Below, in pieces: positions 6,177 through 9,829 of a stretch of DNA of 9,829 nucleotides. This stretch comes from Bacillota bacterium (lineage in GTDB: Bacteria; Bacillota; Clostridia; Oscillospirales; Ruminococcaceae). The notes under the pieces were generated by a model, which was not told where the DNA came from, did not search any database, and saw nothing but the letters and a program-made list of their open reading frames with translations. Each line of letters opens with the position of its first letter. Positions within the stretch are counted from its first letter, which is position 1. A program made the position numbers and the translations under genes. Location: contig JAEXNS010000018.1 of the NCBI GenBank assembly GCA_023439605.1, positions 1-9,829 on the forward strand. The letters are read 5' to 3'.

Positions 6177-8225
6177 CTATAAAAAATTGGATTTTAATGT
6201 CGTTTTTGAAATAGTTTCATCAAAGAAGGTAAGCATTGTAGGAAGTGCACATACTACCATAATAAAGGATAAAATAGTTCCCCTCCCCAAAAGCAAACCT
6301 ATACTTGCAGAAGCAGCATTTGAAGATGTAAAGTATAGAGCAAACCCAGATATTGTTAAAGTTAAAGCAGAAACTAAAATAGATTTAAAAGATGAACCCA
6401 TCGCTTCATATATTGATTCTTTTTTGTTTTTTGTTTTTCTATTTTTTATATAATTATCTGTTAGTAAAATTGCATAGTCAACTGTTGCACCAAGTTGAAC
6501 AGTACATAAAATAAGATATCCTATAAAATTAATTGAACTTCCGCTAAAGTAGGTAAAAGATAAGTTTAACCATATGGAAAATTCAATAGTTATAAGTAAA
6601 ATGATAGGAAGTGATAAAGATTTAAACGATAATAAGAGCACCATAAATATAGCCACTATAGCAATTATATTTACAAAAGTGTTATCCTTTGCTACAACAT
6701 CTCTCATATCATATAGTGTAGCACTTTGTCCTAATAAATAAGCTTCTTCACCATAATAATCAGCGGAGATTTCTTTTATTTTACTTATTGTATCAAAGGC
6801 AATATCCCCTTCTTCTTTTGTGCTTGCATATATTATAATTCTTGAATAATTTTCAGAATAAAATTGATTTATTATTTCTTCATCTAAAAATTCTTTTGGT
6901 ATAACTGTTCCTACCATAGTAGCATATGAAGTAACATTTGTAATATGATTTAAGTTTTTGATTTCGTTTGCCATCTCTAGTTCTTTGACTATATTACCTT
7001 TGGGAACAAGTAAAACGTTTATAGTGGATTTACCAAATTCTTTATCAATTGCTTTTCGTCCTCTTGCCGCATCACTATCTGTAATAGCTTCTGCTGATCC
7101 ATATACAAATCCTGTTTTAGATTGTGCAAGGTAGCTAGGTGCTATAAATATAAATACAAAAATCAAAACCGGAATTCCTATTTTAGATAAAATCTTATGT
7201 ATATTTTCAAATTCAGGAGTAAAATTTCTATGTGTTGTTTTATCTATAAATTTATAAAAACTAAGTGTAATGGTTGGTAGAAATACTACTGTAGTTATAA
7301 AGCTAAAAATTATTCCTTTTGCCAAGTTCAACCCTAAATCCGCACCTATTTCAAACTTCATAAACATAAGTGCAATAAATCCAAACAAAGTAGTAAGTGC
7401 ACTAGATGAAACCGTTAAAATAGATGATTTTACAGCTTTACGCATCGCAACACCTACATCCGGATAAATTTTACGATTATCCGCAAAACTGTGTAGTAAA
7501 AATATTGCATAATCTAGTGAAACTGCCATTTGTAAAATTGGACTTATAGAAGCAGTCATAAAAGATATTTGTCCTAAGAAAATGTTTGTACCCATATTTA
7601 ATATAATAGATACACCAATAGTCATTATAAAAAGTATTGGTTCCGCCCATGATTTAGTAAATAAAAACAATATAAGTAATATTGCTGGAATAAGTATTAA
7701 AAATGCACCTGCAACTTCAGAACCAGTTCCTTCTTGTGCTGAAACCAAATCTGGAGCTTCCCCTGAATAAAAATTTTCCGCTCCTATAACTTCTCTTATA
7801 GATGCACACGCCTCTTTTTCTTTACCTTTTTCTACCGTTACAGAAAATAATGCATTTTTATTTTTATAAAATCCTTCAACTGAACTTTTATCATGGAGTT
7901 CTAAAGGTACTTTTATATCCACAACATCATCTAACCATAAAACACCTGATACATAGTCTAAATCAAGAAGCTTTTTCTTGTATTCCATCGCTTCCATAAG
8001 AGAAACATCTTTTATCATAACGTTTGTGTTTGGTATGGATGCTGTAAATTCCTCATTCATTATTTTTAAAGCCTGTGTAGAAGGGGCATTTTCCGGCAAA
8101 TAATCTACCATGTTGAAGTTTTTTGTTACAAAAAGCTGTAAAACAGAACATATTATAGTTGCCATAATAAAAATAACAATAATGGTTTTTTTCTTTTCAA
8201 CAATTATTTTAGCTATCTTATCCAT
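6177..8225 (-). CDS. MMPL/RND family transporter
   Basis: 682 aa with the duplicated RND layout. Numbered from this start: one N-terminal membrane helix (about 14-32), an extracytoplasmic domain (about 35-168), five helices (about 171-325), a sixth start helix (348-366), a second outer domain (370-512), and five more helices (516-668). Each half carries the proton-relay-like motif after a TM segment: SLDYAIFLLHSF (Asp 238) and TVDYAILLTDNY (Asp 583). The family moves lipids, lipid-linked or amphiphilic compounds by proton antiport. An ATG exists at 8237, but GGAGG (8231-8235) lies inside that extension, 5 nt before the ATG at 8225, so 8225 is the better start. First gene of a two-gene operon with the secreted coiled-coil protein; the divergent TetR gene probably controls it. 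Substrate unknown. Confidence 0.88.
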   Translation of the reverse strand: MDKIAKIIVEKKKTIIVIFIMATIICSVLQLFVTKNFNMVDYLPENAPSTQALKIMNEEFTASIPNTNVMIKDVSLMEAMEYKKKLLDLDYVSGVLWLDDVVDIKVPLELHDKSSVEGFYKNKNALFSVTVEKGKEKEACASIREVIGAENFYSGEAPDLVSAQEGTGSEVAGAFLILIPAILLILFLFTKSWAEPILFIMTIGVSIILNMGTNIFLGQISFMTASISPILQMAVSLDYAIFLLHSFADNRKIYPDVGVAMRKAVKSSILTVSSSALTTLFGFIALMFMKFEIGADLGLNLAKGIIFSFITTVVFLPTITLSFYKFIDKTTHRNFTPEFENIHKILSKIGIPVLIFVFIFIAPSYLAQSKTGFVYGSAEAITDSDAARGRKAIDKEFGKSTINVLLVPKGNIVKELEMANEIKNLNHITNVTSYATMVGTVIPKEFLDEEIINQFYSENYSRIIIYASTKEEGDIAFDTISKIKEISADYYGEEAYLLGQSATLYDMRDVVAKDNTFVNIIAIVAIFMVLLLSFKSLSLPIILLITIEFSIWLNLSFTYFSGSSINFIGYLILCTVQLGATVDYAILLTDNYIKNRKTKNKKESIYEAMGSSFKSILVSALTLTISGFALYFTSSNAASASIGLLLGRGTILSFIMVVCALPTMLTFFDETISKTTLKSNFL

Positions 8226-8252
8226 TAAGTCCTCCATTTTTCAATCAATGAG

Positions 8253-8382
8253 TTACTATTCCTCCATGTATAAGTCAGAAATATTTTCCCGAAGGTCCAG
8301 GGCGATCGGAAAGCCTGGTCGACTCCGCAGAGTCGAAACCCCTACAAAATTGTAAACTTTAACTTTAGCTGCTGAATAGTAA
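8253..8382 (-). repeat. Dispersed intergenic repeat, copy 2: about 130-bp MITE-like element
   Basis: The stretch is bounded by 9-nt terminal inverted repeats, TTACTATTC (8253-8261) and GAATAGTAA (8374-8382). Its minus-strand first half (8382 to 8319) is the homologue of 3868-3930. Inside are two G/C-rich hairpins: TCGACTC/GAGTCGA with loop CGCA (8319-8336) and CCAGG/CCTGG (8297-8318). No clean target duplication is seen. It encodes nothing credible. It lies wholly within the predicted 5' leader of the transporter operon and ends 9 nt before the -35 box of the regulator promoter. Confidence 0.6.
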
Positions 8383-8391
8383 TATAAATGA

Positions 8392-8420
8392 TTGTATTTT
8401 GTTTATATATATATTATAAT
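8392..8420 (+). promoter_or_regulatory. Promoter of the TetR-type regulator
   Basis: TTGTAT (8392-8397), 17-nt spacer, TATAAT (8415-8420). Expected start near 8427 gives a leader of about 100 nt that contains the inverted repeat at 8467-8499. The two divergent promoters occupy the same 50 bp. Confidence 0.7.
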
Positions 8421-8441
8421 AAACATAGTGTAGTTTTTCAA
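8413..8441 (-). promoter_or_regulatory. Promoter of the MMPL operon
   Basis: On the minus strand: TTGAAA (8436-8441), 17-nt spacer, TATAAT (8413-8418). Expected start near 8406 gives a leader of about 180 nt that includes the whole repeat element. Its -10 overlaps the -10 of the opposite promoter. Confidence 0.7.
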
Positions 8442-8466
8442 CCATCATTGTTGTTTAAAAAGATAC

Positions 8467-8499
8467 ATATCCAACATTTTTATATTTTGTGTTGGATAT
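8467..8499. promoter_or_regulatory. Perfect inverted repeat upstream of the TetR gene (candidate operator or leader hairpin)
   Basis: ATATCCAACA (8467-8476) and TGTTGGATAT (8490-8499) are exact reverse complements with a 13-nt AT-rich centre. It lies between the divergent promoters and the regulator start. It could be the TetR binding site, or a leader hairpin, since T-rich sequence (TTTCATAATATTTTT) follows before the AGGGGG ribosome binding site. Confidence 0.55.
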
Positions 8500-8527
8500 T
8501 TCATAATATTTTTAGGGGGTTTTAATT

Positions 8528-9094
8528 TTGAATAATAAGAAAATTGACAGAAGAGTAAAAATGACTACTATGATTTTACAAAATACGCTTATAGATTGTT
8601 TAAAAGAAAATCATATTTCAAAAATATCTGTAAAAATGCTTTGTGAAAAATCCGATATAAACAGAAGTACTTTTTATTCACATTTTGAAAATCAATATAA
8701 GTTGTTAGAATATATTTATAAAGACTGTATAGCAAATATTAAGAAATATATGCAAAATCAAGATTTAAAGGATAAGAAAAGTATTTCATACAAAACTCTA
8801 TACCGCATACTTGAATATATAAAACAAAACTCATCCCTTTTTAAGTCTTTATTAAGTAATAACTGTGATATAGATATACAAAATGAAATTTTTTATGAAT
8901 TTTTAGATTATCAAAATTATAATAATATAGATGATAAAACAAAAGACTATCTAACTTCTTTTGGAATGTCCGGTTGTATAAGCGTAATTCAAAAATGGCT
9001 GAAAGACGACATGAGCGAGTCAACAGAAAAAATATCAGGTATACTTATACATGCACTAGACAAAGGGGTAAGAAATAACGATTATAGATTTTAG
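8528..9094 (+). CDS. TetR/AcrR family transcriptional regulator
   Basis: 188 aa. The N-terminal TetR helix-turn-helix is plain: ILQNTLIDCLKENHISKISVKMLCEKSDINRSTFYSHFENQYKLLEYI (residues about 16-63), with the RSTFYSHF recognition helix. The C-terminal ligand/dimer domain has FGMSGCISVIQKWLKDDMSESTEKIS, typical of the small TetR regulators of Bacillota with a G-x-x-x-x-I-x-x-W motif. The start is TTG at 8528, chosen because AGGGGG (8514-8519) is 8 nt upstream; ATG codons at residues 12 and 15 would cut into the first helix. Divergent to the MMPL operon with overlapping promoters, so it probably represses that operon and itself. The inducer is unknown. No strong terminator follows. Confidence 0.85.
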   Translation: MNNKKIDRRVKMTTMILQNTLIDCLKENHISKISVKMLCEKSDINRSTFYSHFENQYKLLEYIYKDCIANIKKYMQNQDLKDKKSISYKTLYRILEYIKQNSSLFKSLLSNNCDIDIQNEIFYEFLDYQNYNNIDDKTKDYLTSFGMSGCISVIQKWLKDDMSESTEKISGILIHALDKGVRNNDYRF

Positions 9095-9303
9095 TTATAG
9101 CTATTTAGAAAATTAAAATACACTTAATTTATTATTGTTCAAAATATTATATCCATAAAATATAGGCTTTAATAACTAATATAGTAATAAATCACTGTAT
9201 AATCAATTAACCCCAAATAAAACACAATGAGAATTATTCCCCCAGTTGCATTTACTATGAAAATTTTCAAATCAAAAAATTTTAAATTTTTTTTAAAAAA
9301 GTA

Positions 9304-9332
9304 TTGACTTTTTATTTTGAGTGTAGTATAAT
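9304..9332 (+). promoter_or_regulatory. tRNA-Leu promoter
   Basis: TTGACT (9304-9309), 17-nt spacer, TATAAT (9327-9332), about 38 nt before the tRNA. A near-perfect sigma-A promoter, as expected for a stable RNA. The AT-rich stretch from 9095 to here holds no gene I can support. Confidence 0.85.
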
Positions 9333-9370
9333 TATAAAGTCGCTTGAGGACAAGCACAAAAACTTAATAA

Positions 9371-9454
9371 GCCGCTGTGGTGGAATCGGCAGACACCAGG
9401 GACTTAAAATCCCTCGGAGTAACATCCGTACCGGTTCAAGTCCGGTCAGCGGCA
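9371..9454 (+). tRNA. tRNA-Leu (anticodon UAA)
   Basis: 84 nt. Acceptor arms GCCGCTG (9371-9377) and CAGCGGC (9447-9453) pair fully, with discriminator A at 9454. The anticodon stem AGGGA/TCCCT encloses CTTAAAA, giving anticodon TAA for UUA codons. The T-arm ACCGG-TTCAAGT-CCGGT is canonical. A long variable arm (CGGA...TCCG) marks a class II tRNA, as required for leucine. CCA is not encoded; ACTG follows. UUA is the main leucine codon in such AT-rich genomes. Confidence 0.97.
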
Positions 9455-9459
9455 CTGTC

Positions 9460-9497
9460 AAAAAACACATTCATGTTATGCATGAATGTGTTTTTTT
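9460..9497 (+). terminator. tRNA-Leu terminator
   Basis: ACACATTCATG (9465-9475) pairs with CATGAATGTGT (9481-9491) over 11 bp, extended by A-run/T-run pairing, with loop TTATG and a run of seven T (9491-9497). It starts 6 nt after the tRNA. Confidence 0.92.
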
Positions 9498-9533
9498 AAA
9501 TCGAATAAACTTTTTGATGTAGTATAATAAAAC

Positions 9534-9562
9534 TTGACACTTCATACTCAAAAAAATATAAT
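9534..9562 (+). promoter_or_regulatory. Transposase promoter
   Basis: TTGACA (9534-9539), 17-nt spacer, TATAAT (9557-9562): both boxes match the sigma-A consensus exactly. Strong for a transposase, unless limited at translation or by the frameshift that IS3 elements use. Confidence 0.85.
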
Positions 9563-9583
9563 AAGAAAAAGGAGTGTTGAGAA

Positions 9584-9829
9584 ATGGCAGAAGCAAAAAA
9601 TTATGATAAGAGCTACAAAGAGCAAGCGATAAAGCTTGCGAAAGAAATCGGAAATAAGAAAGCAAGCAACGAGCTAGGAGTGCCGTATAGCACATTGTAT
9701 GGATGGATAACGGCTGCAAAAAATGGTGAGCTCGACGTTGATGAAAGAACACCAGAAAATGCAATGAGCCTTGCTGAAGAGGTCAGGAAGCTGCGTAAAG
9801 AAATCAAAGAGTTTGAGAAGGAAAATAAG
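9584..9829 (+). CDS. IS3 family transposase OrfA, N-terminal part (cut by window end)
   Basis: 82 codons open to the last base. Residues 7-45 form the Tnp_1-type helix-turn-helix (YDKSYKEQAIKLAKEIG, then KASNELGVPYSTLYGWI) that binds the IS ends. Residues 61-82 (SLAEEVRKLRKEIKEFEKENK) start the leucine-zipper-like coiled coil typical of IS3 OrfA. The ATG at 9584 has AAAAGGAG 9 nt upstream. OrfB with the DDE integrase domain is expected just beyond the window, often reached by -1 frameshift. Codons such as GCG, CTC, GAC and AGC are commoner here than in the neighbours, which suggests recent arrival. Confidence 0.9.
   Translation, partial: MAEAKNYDKSYKEQAIKLAKEIGNKKASNELGVPYSTLYGWITAAKNGELDVDERTPENAMSLAEEVRKLRKEIKEFEKENK

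Larger units (their letters stand above)
9515..9829 (+). mobile_element. Left part of an IS3-type insertion sequence (right part outside window)
   Basis: The transposase orfA with its own perfect promoter begins here, and base composition rises in G and C relative to the flanks. TGATG at 9515 is a possible left terminus, since IS3-family ends usually begin TG, but without the other end the boundary cannot be fixed; it lies between the tRNA terminator (9497) and the promoter (9534). Confidence 0.55.

Noticed and set aside
8226..8237. ATG at 8237 as start of the MMPL transporter
   Set aside because: No ribosome binding site precedes it, while GGAGG inside it is ideally placed for the ATG at 8225.
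6187..8355. Several plus-strand open frames of 62-88 codons
   Set aside because: All lie antisense to the MMPL transporter gene or run from it into the repeat element, with no ribosome binding sites or family features.
8841..9023. Minus-strand open frame of 60 codons inside the regulator gene
   Set aside because: Antisense shadow of the TetR coding sequence.
9169..9357. Minus-strand open frame of 62 codons with a hydrophobic end
   Set aside because: It starts across the tRNA promoter, lacks a ribosome binding site, has no recognisable family, and long open frames are common in such AT-rich DNA. A remnant of a membrane protein cannot be excluded.
9471..9807. Minus-strand open frames opposite the transposase and tRNA terminator
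   Set aside because: They are antisense to the clearly recognisable OrfA and have low-complexity composition.

Overview
The window is AT-rich DNA with strong AAGGAG-type ribosome binding sites, near-consensus sigma-A promoters and several GTG or TTG starts. Together with the protein families present, this points to a low-GC Gram-positive (Bacillota) anaerobe of the Clostridia/Tissierellia kind. The species cannot be fixed from the sequence.

Layout. (1) 1-546: the 3' part of a ribose-phosphate pyrophosphokinase gene (prs) and its terminator. (2) 562-3219: an accessory patch with two minus-strand genes, a Mrr-like endonuclease with an HTH and a C-terminal membrane helix (562-1389) and a class II Fic protein (1483-2208). 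Divergent to them is a DUF4143-type AAA ATPase gene that is a pseudogene (2286-3153), broken by an out-of-frame internal deletion. (3) 3233-3754: a cob(I)alamin adenosyltransferase gene (cobO/btuR type) on the minus strand with a clear promoter. (4) About 3868-4264: a gene-free stretch made of hairpins and imperfect repeats. (5) 4308-9094: a regulated export locus. A minus-strand operon encodes an MMPL/RND transporter (6177-8225) followed by a secreted, glycine-spaced coiled-coil protein (4308-6164). A TetR-type regulator (8528-9094) is transcribed divergently from overlapping promoters. (6) 9304-9497: tRNA-Leu(UAA) with its own promoter and terminator. (7) From about 9515 to the end: the start of an IS3-type insertion sequence, with orfA cut by the window edge.

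The least expected signal is an intergenic repeat family. A 63-64 nt block at 3868-3930 (plus) recurs in opposite orientation at 8319-8382 (minus). A hairpin module that ends the second block also recurs at 4097-4122, with identical flanks and loop but a changed, still fully paired stem. The second copy sits between 9-nt terminal inverted repeats (8253-8261 and 8374-8382) inside the predicted 5' leader of the transporter operon, so it looks like a small non-autonomous element in a regulatory position. Its function is unknown.

How the genes work together: the TetR protein most likely represses the shared promoter region and so controls transporter plus secreted partner. Prs, CobO and tRNA-Leu are housekeeping functions with separate promoters or terminators. 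The Fic, Mrr-like and ATPase genes form an accessory patch between prs and cobO, and one of them is already decaying.
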